From Strix aluco (taxonomy: Eukaryota > Chordata > Aves > Strigiformes > Strigidae), in assembly GCF_031877795.1 (NCBI RefSeq), contig NC_133939.1:3825698-3889697 (forward strand): a stretch of DNA of 64,000 nucleotides, in the 5' to 3' direction. The notes beneath the pieces were generated by a model, which was not told the origin of the DNA, ran no database searches, and saw only the letters and a list, made by a program, of their open reading frames with translations. The position numbers and the translations under genes were made by a program. Below are positions 48,290-60,184 of the stretch, piece after piece; positions within the stretch are counted from its first letter, which is position 1; the number at the start of each line of letters is the position of its first letter.

Positions 48290-48830
48290 TTACTCAAGAC
48301 TCAAAGGAGACCCTTAATAAGTTTTAAATATCACATGTTGGGGTAATTCAATACACACACTTGTTTTGTAGCAGATTTGGGTCATTCATTATAAGTGTAT
48401 ATTACTTCTGCTGCTGTATCCCAAGTTTGGTAGAACATGAAAAATTCCTTTTTCATTACAAGGAACATTATTCTATCATCTGTATTATGAGTTGTATTTT
48501 GTCATAGTTACGATTTAATCTGGTGATAGTCTTCCAGATACAGGAAATAGTTTAACTCAGTAAGCCACATTTTATACCTTATTTCCCATGTAAACTTTAA
48601 ATTCTATTTAGTTACTTTAATCAGTATTCAGCAAATACAATCCCATTGAAATTTGTTTTTCTTTCCAAAGTGTAACGGAAAAAGGCCTGCTTGCTATCAT
48701 TCAGATGTGAGTACACCTAAAAATACCTAATATCAGGAAACAATTATACATCTTCCCTTGAATTAATAATTTGCATTTAGAAAGGAGGAAAACATGCCCA
48801 TAAATACTTTTTCCCTAGCTTCCTATAAAA
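48290..48830. promoter_or_regulatory. Candidate conserved noncoding element
   Basis: AT-rich, frame-poor block with an ATTTGCAT octamer at 48769-48776 next to AATTAATAAT, and further TTAGTTACTTTAATC and AACAATTATAC cores. No simple repeats. A motif and texture inference. Confidence 0.25.
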
Positions 48831-49514
48831 AACAAGGACAACCAATGTGATTCTGTAGTTAAAAAGTACCAAGGACGTGGTTGTCCTGCAAAGATGTAAG
48901 TAGGTTTTAAACAGAGAGAAACCAAGCCTTGTGAGAATGAATCATAGGAGAATGTGGCAATTATTGCACTGTGGTGCAAAAGATTGATATTTTGGGGAAA
49001 AACAAACAAACAAACCTTGCTTGTTACTTGTCTCTGTTTGTGCATATTGCCTCTACACTTCAAGCCAATAAGACTTTCCTCTGGAGTCTCACAGTAAGAC
49101 AGATAGTTAAGAGTTCTGGTTCCCCCAAGACTTCAAAAACTGAAGGAAAATTAAGAAATACTTTTTTAATTTCCTTTGACTAAAATGAGAAAAACAATCA
49201 TTTGGGTTTGAATGAAACCTATTACTCAACTTAAACAAAATTTGGTCACCAAGCATCGGTAAACAATTTGGTAAGATTTCAAGAACAATGTATGTGAGAG
49301 TTGAAATACGAAGTTCAACATTTTCATTAGGACATGAAATAGAAAGCATCAAGGTAAAACAGGATTTTTTGGGAGGTACAATTTCCCTCCTGTATCCCTC
49401 CTCCTGAAATAAGGGAAATTGAAATGAATTTCCAAATGTTTCAGGGTTGCCAAATTTTAGGAGGGAGGCCACAGAAGAAAATACTCTTACTGAAAAGCAT
49501 AACCTACCCAACCT
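48831..49514. other. Unassigned single-copy DNA
   Basis: No gene recognised. An (AAAC)n run of three to four units lies at about 49002-49014. A minus-strand frame of 174 codons continues to 49631 without a recognisable domain. Confidence 0.5.
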
Positions 49515-49541
49515 GTCTTGTCTTGTTTTGTTTTGTTTTTT
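49515..49541 (+). repeat. (TTTTG)n/(TCTTG)n microsatellite
   Basis: Alternating TCTTG and TTTTG pentamers. The run, followed by ATCAAG, mimics a splice acceptor. Confidence 0.85.
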
Positions 49542-50039
49542 ATCAAGGGAGATCCAGTGGGCCCAGAATCTCCGTTGGTCCTTCCAGCTGGTGACGAGAC
49601 GGGTGCCATTGTGCAGGCAATGGGACTGCACATCACTGGACTCACCTCACAGCAGCTGAGTACTGTCAGTTTCATTCCAGCCTTTTCCCCTTCATCTGCA
49701 CATCTCCGTCATCAGAGCAAAAGCATCTCTTTAGATCCAAGAAACACGGACTTAAAGGGAGAGTCAGCAACAGACCTAAGACACACCAAACACAGAAGGA
49801 GCATGGGGAAATGGCTGCATTTTCTCTAATTTCTACTGATGTTGCCATTAGCAGCTTCCCTGAGCTCACCACTGCTAATCTTGACACCCACCAGCACTCC
49901 CTCAAACCAATTCTTCTCCATGTAATCTCCATTCCCCCTTCACCCTTCACCCCCTTAGGTTCAACCCTACTGAGAACAACAATATTGCCCTGTAAGAAAG
50001 ACGGAGCAAGCAAGGTGGGAGAGCATGAGCCTCCTCCTG
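49542..50039. other. Unassigned single-copy DNA
   Basis: No gene recognised. Confidence 0.5.
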
Positions 50040-50240
50040 AAAACAGTCCCACAGCCAGCAACTCTGGACAACAACATCCATTTTGTTAATGACTGGAATA
50101 ATGATGTCATTCTTGTTAGTAACTGTGCAGATAACAAGGCAAACACTAGTCGTAATTATTGTAAAATGTGCAGAAGGCAATTTACAATAATAAATGCTTT
50201 GAATGCAGAGAGCACACTCGCACACAAAAGAGCCCGTTGT
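50040..50240. promoter_or_regulatory. Candidate conserved noncoding element
   Basis: Unique block with TTTTGTTAATGACTGGAATA, GTCGTAATTATTGTAAAATG and TTACAATAATAAATGC. TTGTTAATGAC-type and AATTATTG-type elements suggest homeodomain/SOX-like binding. Unproven. Confidence 0.25.
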
Positions 50241-52423
50241 TAGCTGGATCTCTCTGCCTGTGGTGTACAAGGGCCCTCCTGATTGCATTGTCTGGAGCAA
50301 CGTGTCATGTGGTGGTGCTCAAATTTAACAGCGCTGGTTCCCCCCAACTCCATTGGTGTAAGTGGTGCATGCTGGGCACTCTGCTTGCAAGGGATCCTGC
50401 TGGCTTTCCAGCCAAAACAAAAAAATAAAGGCTGACCCAAGTGCCCAGGGAGGGGAGGAAGGAGCTAATGCTCACAGGAAGGACAAGCCCAGATGCTTGA
50501 CTCCAGTGCTCCCATGGGGTTGTGTTGGCAGTGGTCTTCCGCACCTGCAGCTGCCCTGTGCAGGTACCATCTCGATACCCCAGCAGGATGCATGGCCTCT
50601 GCCTGGCCATGCAGGAGGCCTCCACATCCAACAAGCCTGCTATTGAATAGGAACAGCTCTTTGTGGGGGAAGAAGGCTGGTTCCCATGCACGGGTCAACC
50701 TTTGCTCTTATGTAAGACAGCATTTGAGGTGCGACGTGACTCATAGGCAGCAGTAGGAGATGAGAGGCCAGGAAAGAGACCAAAGGGAGAAGGAGAAGGG
50801 TGGAGTAAGAAGAGAGGTCCAGAGGATGAGCAAAGGGGATGAGGAAAGCCAAGGAGAAGAAGACTCCTGGGAGACTCTCCTTTAAAAAGCTGAAGGATCC
50901 CTGCCAAAGCAAACAGTTGGACATGTAGTGCTCTACATGTCTCTGGTTAATTTTGACCATCTGGCATTTATCGAAACTGCCTCCCTTTGTGTTTTCTACG
51001 ATGAAGTGGTTTTGTATTCCTGCTTTCTCTCTCTCCTTTCTCCTCTCTTTCATTCCTACGTGTAGCTTTCCTGACTTTCATCTCACGCATCCCTGCGCTA
51101 ACTGTTGAGCAAAGAACACGACTGTGGGGAATGAATCCCAGGAGGGTACCAGGGATGGGGAGCAAACGCCTGCATATGGACAGCCATGGTCCACAGGCTC
51201 TACCCGCTCTGTTACCCCTTGTCTTACGTACTTCGCTTCCCTTGGCTCTCAGTCTGGGAAAGTAACAGACTGAGAGGGAAGATGGAAAGGGAAATCAGAG
51301 CAGAAGTTAAACAGGAGAACAGAAAAGCAAGGAGAAAAAAACCTTTAAAAAGGTGCAATTGAAAAGTGATGACAGGCTGGTGGAAGGGAGTTAGCAGAGA
51401 GGAGGGCTCTGTTCACGTCCTCCTCTCCCTGAACTGCCGTGTGATTAGAAATAAGCCAAAAGAGCCATTTTGTAGGGAACTCTGGCATCAGCCGCTCTCC
51501 TACAACAAGGGCGAGAGACTGAAATAATCAACATTTTCTGTGGAACAGAAATGCAAACATTCAAATTCACATCTTAAGTGACAGTTTCAGTCAAAATACA
51601 TCACCCTGACGTTCTTCAATTAGAAAAGATTCACAGACTCATTTCACGGCATAGCCTACAGTCCCAGACCAGATTATACAGCCACACTGCCATATCTTAT
51701 ATTTCCTATAAGTCAGCAAGAAACCTCTGAGGCTCATGATGCGCTCCCAAGCCTATTGCAAGGAGGAGCTTTTGCAGTAGTTTTTCAGGAAGCTTGTCCC
51801 AGTGGAAAAAAAATAATGAAAGCAACACAACTGCAAGAGTGGGGAGATGTTTCCTTTGCCCTATTCAGCCTCTGAACACTTCAGAGCCAGAACATTATTC
51901 ATTGCAAGACCTTACTCGGCGAATGCGTACCCCCGTCGCTCTGTATGCTGCTGTGATGCTCCTCATAGCCGTGATGCTGGGAGGTTTGTGTGTGCTCTGA
52001 GGGCTGCAGGCAGGAGCTCAGCGGCTCTGCTGGCACAAATTAGTGGAGCTGAAACTTTAGATCAGTGACAGAGAGTCTGCCTCCTGGGAGCAGTAAATTG
52101 CGATGCTGGTCCCTAAAGACCCTCCTTGCCATTAAGTGATTAATGAATTCATTAACACCTCTAAGAACACAGGAAATATGACACAGACAGCCTGCCTAGG
52201 CTTTGCAAAGTTCTTTTTTTTTCCTTTTCCCTTTTAGGAACAGCAGAGAATAGTGACTAATTAAGCTGTATGGCCCATGGCAGCACTACTACATTTATCC
52301 AGTGGGGATGAGCAGAGTGGTGAGATTCTCTGTCTCATGCTCTAACCAGCTTTTATTTGACCCATAACGAGATGCTAAAATAAGGGGTTTATTGCTATTA
52401 TAAACCTTTCATTTGTAAGGGGG
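50241..52423. other. Unassigned single-copy DNA
   Basis: No gene supported. A frame ending near 52000 has a hydrophobic C-terminus (25 residues after its only ATG, near 51923), too short to call. Other frames at 50.3-51.1 kb overlap on both strands. Confidence 0.5.
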
Positions 52424-52439
52424 AAAAAAAAAAAAAAAA
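52424..52439 (+). repeat. A homopolymer (16 bases)
   Basis: Sixteen A residues after a G-run; simple sequence. Confidence 0.9.
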
Positions 52440-53444
52440 GTCTTTTTACTGTAATGGCTTTAAATGACTTTCCCAGCATTCCCAATCCAGGGGTGGAATG
52501 ATCCCAGGGTAACTGGAGGTAACAGCTGGGGCAAGGAAAGGGGAAGGAATTGCACAATAGTCTCTTCAAGCCCTATAGAGAGCTTTAATTCTTGCCCTAA
52601 AGCCACAGTCACATGCTCAAGACCATTTCACTGAAGTTTTATTTGCCAAATGTAACAGAACCAACAGGCTAAATGCTTGGGATAAAGTGTGAGCTGGGCT
52701 TGGTGTCTGACACCTGCATTAAATCAAGGCATGAGGTTACCTCCCACTGTACATCAGCAGGACACTCCTGGTGCTCCCATGGCTCCAGCCAGGCAGCTGA
52801 CAAGAGGCAATCCTTCCCTGCCGCAGTGATGACAAGTGCCTCTCACCCCATGTGCGCCTTGGATGGGTGTCCCAGGCCCAGCTTCCTGTGGAGCCTGCGA
52901 TCTAACCCCACCAACCATGGATGAAGATGCCCCAGCAGCAGCCAGGCATCCTTGCTTAGGAATGTGGATGCTCACACTCCCCACTCTGAAGGGACAAATA
53001 GCTGGTACTTGCAGCTCATTTCCCTTCGCTCATCTTGGGCTTGCTTGTACCTATGTAACATATGTGTTGTAAGGTGCAGAGAACGTGGAATTCATCTCTA
53101 TAGCCACCAATTACTGCAGAAATTCCTTTCCATAGCCCAAGTGGGACAACTGTCCTTCACCCCAAAATGGCACAACAGTGTTGAAGCTGGCTTGTGCCTT
53201 GGGTTTCAGTGTCCTGGAGGACCTGCCTTGGGAGTGTGAGCTTGGGCTACATCACAGTTCACTTCCAGCACAAGCTGAGGGGACAAGAGATGATCTCTAC
53301 GTAACGCTTAGTACCACTTGAAGATAAACGGAGGTGGCAAGGAGCTACCACGTATTCCTGCTGTGGGCAGGTATCGGGGCTTCAGAAAATTTGAAATTGT
53401 GGAGAATCAGGCCCAAGAACCAACTCACTTTCAAAGACAGATAG
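52440..53444. other. Unassigned single-copy DNA
   Basis: No gene or repeat recognised. Confidence 0.5.
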
Positions 53445-53605
53445 TAAATTGGAGAGAGCTCAGAGAAAGCCACTACAAAGATTAAAGGGCAGGAGGTATT
53501 GATTTACGTAGGAAGATCAAAAGAGCTATATTTGTATATAGTAGTTTAGCTAAGTGATGACTAAGTGTTTAAAGGGAAGAGTTTGAAGGACATAAACCGA
53601 GAGAG
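53445..53605 (+). mobile_element. Ancient CR1-type LINE relic, ORF2 C-terminal region
   Basis: AAATTGGAGAGAGCTCAGAG, AAAGCCACTACAAAGATTAA and AGGGCAGGAGG match, in order, the CR1 stretch encoding LERVQRRATRMIKGLE; then GAAGATCAAAAGAGCTATAT and TTGTATATAGTAGTTTAGCT match the stretch encoding ERLKELNLFSL. A decayed translation R-S-K-E-L-Y-L-Y survives. Frames are broken, so it is an old copy; the flanks blend into unassigned DNA. Confidence 0.55.
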
Positions 53606-55049
53606 GAACAATTAGGGTGAGTGCAGTGAAGAGAGCTTAACGGGAGCAGTAGAGTGAAAGAAAAGGAAGGGAAAAGAAAGGAGAGCTCAGCTGCCTGCCT
53701 GCAGATGCTTTTTGGCAGGGAGATGTCAAGAGCCCCGTTGGCACTGAGCCCCCAGCCACATTTGGCAAGCCAGCTTCCCAAGGCATTTCAAAGCCCTGTC
53801 CTTCACCTTGCTTACTGCAGCTCCACCACCAATGCAGCCAGCGCCGTGCCAGAGGAGCATGCGGGGAGGTCCTTGAGGACCTAATCCATCTGCAGGGTCC
53901 TGTGACATCTTAGCTGGCAGGGGACCTTCTGCTTGATTCTGCTCTCTCACTGCTCTACTTCAATTGAGCTACACGGGATTTGCAGGGCTAGGGCTGGAAC
54001 CACAGCCAGAATACCCAAAGCTATTCTGTTCCTCGAGATAATTCAGACTCAGGTGAGAAAAAGTTAGTTAAAAAGTGACTTTTTAGTAAGTGACCTGCCC
54101 TCAGCCTCCCTCTGTGGGCTCAAGCTGACAGATGTCTCCCTGGTGCTTCCAAGATGAGCAGCAGCCAGGAGCATTTCAGAGACTGGTACCTTGGAAATCC
54201 TCCATGGAGAAGAAGCCTGTGTGCATAGGACAGGCAAGAAACACATTTTTCCAATCCTGGGAGTCTGATGGTGAGCCCCAAGGCACGAGGGTGTGCAGGA
54301 CTGCAGCTGGGAAGGACCTGGAGGCCAGATGTTTCCTTAAGCATCTGAATTTTTAAGTTACCTCATAGTCTCATATCTGCTTACTCTGCTAAAGGCTGCA
54401 GATGCCCATCATATCAATGCATAACCAACCCTTCAGATAAGGCATTTCCTACCCTGATGGAGAAGAGAAGGGAAAGATAAGCGAGACAAAGAGAATCTGA
54501 TAAGAGAGCCTGATTGAATTGCTCTGTCATTGCCTGGGATACCCTGAAAACTTTATGGCCTCACTTCTTAGTCAGAAAACATCAACAAAAAGCTTTTGCC
54601 CTGGGATCGTCAGGGACTTCCAGGCAGTTTAGATCAATGCCAGTGCTCTTCTCTCTGTCCACATCATTCGGCATTTTCTCCACCATTTGCTGGAGTGATA
54701 CTCTTTGCTGGGAACATTTACAGACAGCAGAAAGAGAGGTCACACAATAAGTAATGATGAGAACAGGGCAGGTTACAGAGCAGACTAAATGAGATCAGAT
54801 ACAAGGGGCAGGATTCATGGCCCATTATAGAGCCACTAAATACATTTTTGTCACCCTATCCTATCAGGTGTCAACAGAGTCTATCCCTGATTGAGGGCCC
54901 CTTGATCCGTGTGACCAAGCATGGATTCAAGAGGATAAACATTCGTATGTGGTTGAAGTGGATGACATAATACGCAGGCTGCTTTGTTCAGCCATACATG
55001 GTCCCTTAACCACAAGCTGCTCACCCCTGATCTGCACTGCCTAGGTACT
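53606..55049. other. Unassigned single-copy DNA
   Basis: No gene recognised. Confidence 0.5.
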
Positions 55050-55205
55050 TTGCTGTGGAAAAATGATTTCTGATGCAACCAAATGCAAGGTAACACCTCT
55101 GGGAACCAGGAATGCAAATTATAGCTACTTACAATGTGAGAGATTACCTCAGAAAGCACTGACTGCAGTGAGGACTAAAGATGCTTTCCATGGAGTGAAT
55201 ATTCA
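55050..55205 (+). mobile_element. Ancient CR1-type LINE relic, middle of ORF2
   Basis: An open stretch from the ATG at 55063 reads T-K-C-K-V, then L-G-T-R-N-A, Y-S-Y, paralleling the CR1 ORF2 segment NKCKVMHLGTKNAGHTY that lies just after the catalytic palm. The nucleotide order (CCAAATGCAAGG, CTGGGAACCAGGAATGCA, TTACAATG, CAGAAAGCACTGACT) agrees with the consensus (AATGTAAGG, CTGGGAACCAAAAATGCA, TTACAGGATG, GAAAGCAGTGACT). The frame stays open by chance for 82 codons, but beyond about residue 40 it no longer resembles the family. Confidence 0.55.
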
Positions 55206-57626
55206 TCCAAGCAGAGACAGGAACTGGGCTTTCCCTGGCCATTTGCATTTGGTCCCTGTCTTACCCTGCATTTTGCCCTCTTTTACTCTTATTTACATGA
55301 CAACATTTTAAATAGAGGCTCAGAGAGCAAAACATAGTATAGCTCTGCATTTACAGAGCTTTTCCAGGAGATGAAGGGATGTCTTGGACAGAAAATATAA
55401 CTATCCCTTCTTCAGCAACCTCATGAAGCACCCAGAGGCAGGGTCATCAACATAGCCCCTTCCAAGAGAGCTGTGGGGCTATGGGCAAGCGTGCCTGCTG
55501 AACCAAGTGATGTTAACGTAGGATGCTGTAGGTTTGGGTTCAGCACCAGTTGCTTGACCCTGCAAAGGCACTGACTCAGTGAGTGGTCAAGGAGGACTCT
55601 GGGGTGACAACAAAGCTGCTGAAGATTCAACCATGTGCAACCAGCTTGTGCAACCAGCCATCTTCCACCACCTGCTCCCCTACAGACTGTTCCCCAGCCT
55701 TTGGGGTTCACACAGGGAGGGAAGACACCAGAGTGCACTCAGATGGAGGCCAGACACATGGCTGAGAGCTGGAAAAACTCATAACTCTGCTCAGCTTGTT
55801 CAGGTTGTCAGAGTTGCTTAAGAAATCACAAGATGTCTAGACATCTTAAACATGGAAATATCCTGGGTTGCAGGGGATTTCCCAGGCTTTTGACAACAAC
55901 ACGGTGAGATTCAATGCCTGGAAGTTAAGGTCAGATAAATCCCAAAATACAGTGCAATTTCCCAGCAGGGAGGGAAACTGAACACTGGAGGACCTCACAA
56001 GGGTGTGGATTCTCCTTGTTTGACATCGTTAGCCTAGCAGTAGATAACTTTTGAACAGCTAGGCGTTAATCCAACTCCTGGGAGAAAGTCCAGACCCCAG
56101 GCACGGAGGGAGTGGGGCTGGATGGCGCAGGGCATACGTCCGTGCCCCTTCTCCCTTCCTTCTTCCCTCAACCATGACAAGAACAGGAAATTCTGCGTTA
56201 TCTGCTGCTCAGCCCTGGAGCTCCTCATTAAGCCAGTAGTTGTTGTCCAATCTTATTCCCTAAGACCTCAGCTGGTTGCCTGCAGACATAAGGAAGGAAT
56301 TAATTTATTTATTTTCCTCCTCTAGGCTCATTTGGCCAGACAGATGTTGCTTGCTATTTCTTTTTTTTTCTCTCACCTTCTGAATCATCAGAGATTAGCT
56401 GCAGCTGGAGACACCACAGTGGAGGCACAGCCCAGGGTTTGCAGATGTGCCAAAAGTGGGGAGTGGGCATCACCTTTTTCTGCACCCTTTGGGATCAGTT
56501 AGTGCCACACCACCCAGTTACCTGGACAGCAGCTGCTGTAACATGGGTCACAGACATGGAGGTTCAATGAAGTTTTGTTACAATGGTCAGTATCATATGC
56601 AGAGTTCGTAACCCGTACATTGGATCCTCTAGCCTCTCAAGTGATATCGCTGTTCAGAGCCTTGCAGGACTGCCTAAATAAACATATGTAAGAGTTTAAA
56701 TTTGCTGTCTCCCCTGCCCTGTCCCCTGTAAAACACTTTGATGACTAAGCCCATTAGAGGAGGAGCAAAACTCTTCGAAATGTCACAGCTGATCTCTGCT
56801 GACCTTATCAAAGTGCAGGATCAATACACTGACCCTTTCGGAGTAGGAAACCTTAAGCAAAAGCCAAAAAGAAGCAATTAAAGCAGAATTTCAACAATGG
56901 GAGTGGGGGGATAGAAATACCCCCTATTATGTCTCTAGAGAGTGTAAAACAAATAAGCATGAGTAACCATGATGCTTAAAATTATCATATACATAATTAG
57001 TATTTGATAAAGCAGGAAATAAAACATAACATCCATTCATCATGCTGACAGCTACAAAACCATATTGCAAAGCTCTCAAGTGTTAGTGGTGTGTGTGCGC
57101 ACCTTCAGCACTGCAGGTACTAATCCACGCCGCCAGCTCAGGGAGCTGAAGGCGCTGTGAGCTCAACGGAATGCTAGCAGCACATCCCAGGGACTCATTC
57201 TGAGCACGCAAGCATGGTGTGCTCCTGACTGACTGGATTCGAAGGATGGAGAAGCATCAGTAAAAGTCTTGGTAGCAACTAACGAGCTTACAACAAGTCT
57301 GTGATTTCACACACACAGAGACCTTCAGGCATCCTAGAAAACTAAACCGACTTCCCTGACATCTGGAACTTGACCAGCTTCACCATCTCCTGACTGCAGC
57401 AGTCCCTGTCGTGGTTTTGAACAGGGCCATTTATCAACATTCCAAACAATGCCTTGTCCCATCCTGGGAGATAGCAAGGCCATTTCAAATAGCCTGCAGA
57501 CAGACAGCCTACTTTGGAGGATGAGTATGGGCAGGGACCAAGGAATGGTCCTGGGTACCCAAACAGATGCAGCCAAAGGGTTTATGGTCAGACACGACCC
57601 ATCTCCTCAGCCCCTATAAACCATAA
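55206..57626. other. Unassigned single-copy DNA
   Basis: No gene recognised. Octamer ATTTGCAT at 55241-55248. AT-rich unique DNA at about 56880-57070. Confidence 0.5.
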
Positions 57627-58571
57627 ACTGGTGCTGTTTAACATCTTTGTTGGCAACATGGACAGTGGGATTGAATGCACCCTCAGCAAGTTTGCCAACG
57701 ACACCAAGCTGTGTGGTGTGGCCGACACGCTGGAGGGAAGGGACGTGCCATCCAGAGGGACCTGGACAGGCTGGAGAGGTGGGCCTGTGCAAACCTCATG
57801 GAGTTCAACAAAGCCAAATGCAAGGTCCTGCTCATGGGTCGGGGCAATCCCAAGCACAAACACAGGCTGGGTGAGGAGTGGATGGAGAGCAGCCCTGTGG
57901 AGGTGGACTTGGGGGCATTAGTGGATGGAAAACTGACTGTGAGCCAGCAATGTGTGCTCACAGCCCAGAAAGCCAACCGTGTCCTGGGCTGCATCCAGAG
58001 CAGTGTGGCCAGCAGGGCGAGGAGGGGGATTCTCCCCCTCTGCTCTCTTGAGACCCCCCCTGGAGTGTTGTGTCCAGCTCTGGGGATCTCAATATAAGAA
58101 GGACAGGACCTGCTTGAGCAGATCCAAAGGAGTTCACGAAGATGATCAGGGGCTGGAGCACCTCCCTTATGGGGACAGGCTGAGAGAGTTGGGGTGTTCA
58201 GCTGGAGAAGAGAAGGCTTCAGGGAGATCTTACAGAGGCCTCCCAGTACTGAAAGGGGCTACAGGAAAGATGGGAGGTCCTCTTGATCAGGGAGTGTAGG
58301 GATAGGATGAGGGGTAATGATTTTAAACTGAAAGAGGGTAGATTTAGATTAGATATAAGGAAGAAATTCTCTTCTGTGAGAGTGGTGAGGCCCTGGAACA
58401 GGTTGCCCAGAGAAGCTGTGGCTGCCCCCTCCCTGGAAGGGTTCAAGGCCAGGTTGGACGGGGCTTTGGGCAACCTGGGCTAGTGGAAGGTGTCCCTGCC
58501 CATGACAGGGGGGTTGGGACTAGATGAGCTTTAAGGTCCCTTCCAACCCAAACCATTCTAGGATTCCATGA
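57627..58571 (+). mobile_element. CR1 LINE, 5'-truncated, dead copy
   Basis: About 945 bases holding the C-terminal part of the CR1 ORF2 reverse transcriptase and the 3'UTR. Frame 1 encodes [20 protein letters not shown] then A-N-D-T-K-L (57629-57711). A shift near 57743 moves the reading to a second frame with [20 protein letters not shown] and KANRVLGC. A third segment (about 58050-58190) carries [11 protein letters not shown] and GLEHLPYGDRLRELG. A fourth (58310-58480) carries [20 protein letters not shown] and WNRLPRE. The usual FADD catalytic pair is FAND here (AAC at 57697-57699). The 3'UTR runs GTGTCCCTGCCCATGACAGG to the tail CCATTCTAGGATTCCATGA at 58553-58571. The upstream boundary is abrupt (at CTATAAACCATAAACTGG), as expected for truncated insertions. 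It cannot transpose. Confidence 0.93.
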
Positions 58572-59259
58572 CAAAGCAGCACCTCCACCACCTAATGCCT
58601 GGGGCCTATGATTCTCTGTAAGATGGAAAAGTATTTCCAGATAAATTTGTTATTAACCTTCTCATTAAGAGGGAAATCAGCAGGGTAGAGGCCCTAGGGT
58701 GCAAAGAGGAGCTATGGTTCCCATGGAGCAGAGTTTAAAGGAGCAAATGATGGAGAAAACATTAAACAAAGTCAAAGAAAGGGGGATTAAAAGGTAAATA
58801 ACTTGAAGGGCTGGGGGCTCTGTCTAGAGCAGCTCTCTCTACAGGGCTTTGTCCAAATGAGAGATTTTTTCTTCTCTTCATAGATATTTTTAAGATTTAC
58901 CTTTCCTCACAAGGGTGTACACGAGCCATTTGCAAGCAACTTAGTGACAAAACAGGAAGAAATCAACTTCTGCCTCGCCTGACAAAAATAGCCAAGTGCC
59001 TGATGGTGAAGCCACACACCCATCCTTGCTCTGCCTGGCTGGAACGGAGCTGTGCCGCAGCCTCCCGCTGCGTGTGCTGATGGCCAGATTGCTGACTTGG
59101 GATAGGTCCCTGTCCATCTGTCAAGGCAGAATTATTCCACTTGAAAAACACTAAAAAAATTCCCTGGAGTACGGCAACTGTCCCAATTCCCACGTGAACC
59201 ATCTCACCGTCAACCACAAGCTGATTGGAGGAACGGGAAAGGCTCCAGTCTCAACCCTT
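58572..59259. other. Unassigned single-copy DNA
   Basis: No gene recognised. CCTATGATTCTCTGTAAG near 58605 echoes the CR1 tail and may be its drifted extension. Confidence 0.45.
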
Positions 59260-59950
59260 CCTCCTTCCCTCCCTTTTTATTTGCAGATAAAGCCACCACC
59301 TCTAATTTCATCAACTTTTTTTCTGGCTGGCTCTTCATAGACTCACCTCATTAACCCAGCGTAAGCCAGGATCCTCAGCTCTCTGTCTGACCACCTTTTT
59401 CCAGCAGAGAAAGAGCACTGTGAACAATCTCTTTTGGAGGTTATCAAAAAAGCAATCAAAGAAAGTGTCTGCTGTCCTGGGAAATTTTCTATGCACTGGG
59501 AGTCTCATCAAACCAGGGGAAAGAAAGCAATAGCAAATTTAACAGTGCCATCCATAGCAGACACAGATGGCTGCAGTTCCTAAATAAGCATTACATTAGT
59601 GCAAAGGAGAGGAAAAAAAAATTAAAGGAAGAAAGAAAAATATAACAGCTGTATCTTAAGCCTGGAGGCTGATGCTAAATCTACATTTGTAGGTGCTTTC
59701 AGCACTGGCAATAAAAGTCAAGTTTCTTCGATGTTAAAGGGGCACTGCTGAGGGTTTTTGCACTGTCATCAACCTGCTAATCATTTGTTGGGAACATCCT
59801 CCAGCTGTCTGGCAGTCTGGGGGACACACAGCAGAACAGGAGGAGATGGAGGAAGAAGGGGAAAGCAGTAGGGGAAAGCATTAATATTTAAAGCAGTGTT
59901 TTGTGCTGCTTTGAATGGAGTGTTCCGCTTAAAAAAAAAATCAATAGCAC
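59260..59950. promoter_or_regulatory. Candidate conserved noncoding element
   Basis: Long unique block, T-rich at its start. It includes TTATCAAAAAAGCAATCAAAG near 59440 (TCF/LEF-like ATCAAAG), TAATTTCATCAAC and GCTAATCATTTG homeodomain-like cores, and A-rich runs at about 59613-59640 and 59932-59940. No sustained frames or transposon similarity. Hypothesis only. Confidence 0.25.
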
Positions 59951-60184
59951 GCGATGGCCTTCACTACACTGACAGAAAGATCATTCACCCTCTCGTCGCT
60001 GCTGTCAAGCCAAGACCACAGCTCAAACAATTTCCCCAGCACATATCCTGTAATTCTACCAGGTAGACAAAAAGGAGATAGAAGAACTGGGGAGCCTTGA
60101 CTTGGAATCCTGACCCCTCTGAAGCAGAGGAGGCCACCAATGCCTCGCTCTGGAGGGAACTGGGAGCTCAGGTAGGGAAAGCTC
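59951..60184. other. Unassigned single-copy DNA
   Basis: No gene recognised. Confidence 0.5.

Noticed and set aside
49107..49631. 174-codon minus-strand frame
   Set aside because: No recognisable domain, runs through the TTTTG microsatellite, and no transcript signals; probably chance.
49518..49829. Candidate exon after a pyrimidine tract and ATCAAG
   Set aside because: The pyrimidine tract is a TTTTG microsatellite, no donor site is present at a sensible distance, and the translation matches nothing I recognise.
51794..52000. Small protein with a C-terminal membrane-like helix
   Set aside because: The frame begins with TTG; from the only useful ATG (about 51923) just 25 residues remain, mostly hydrophobic, which is too little to support a gene.
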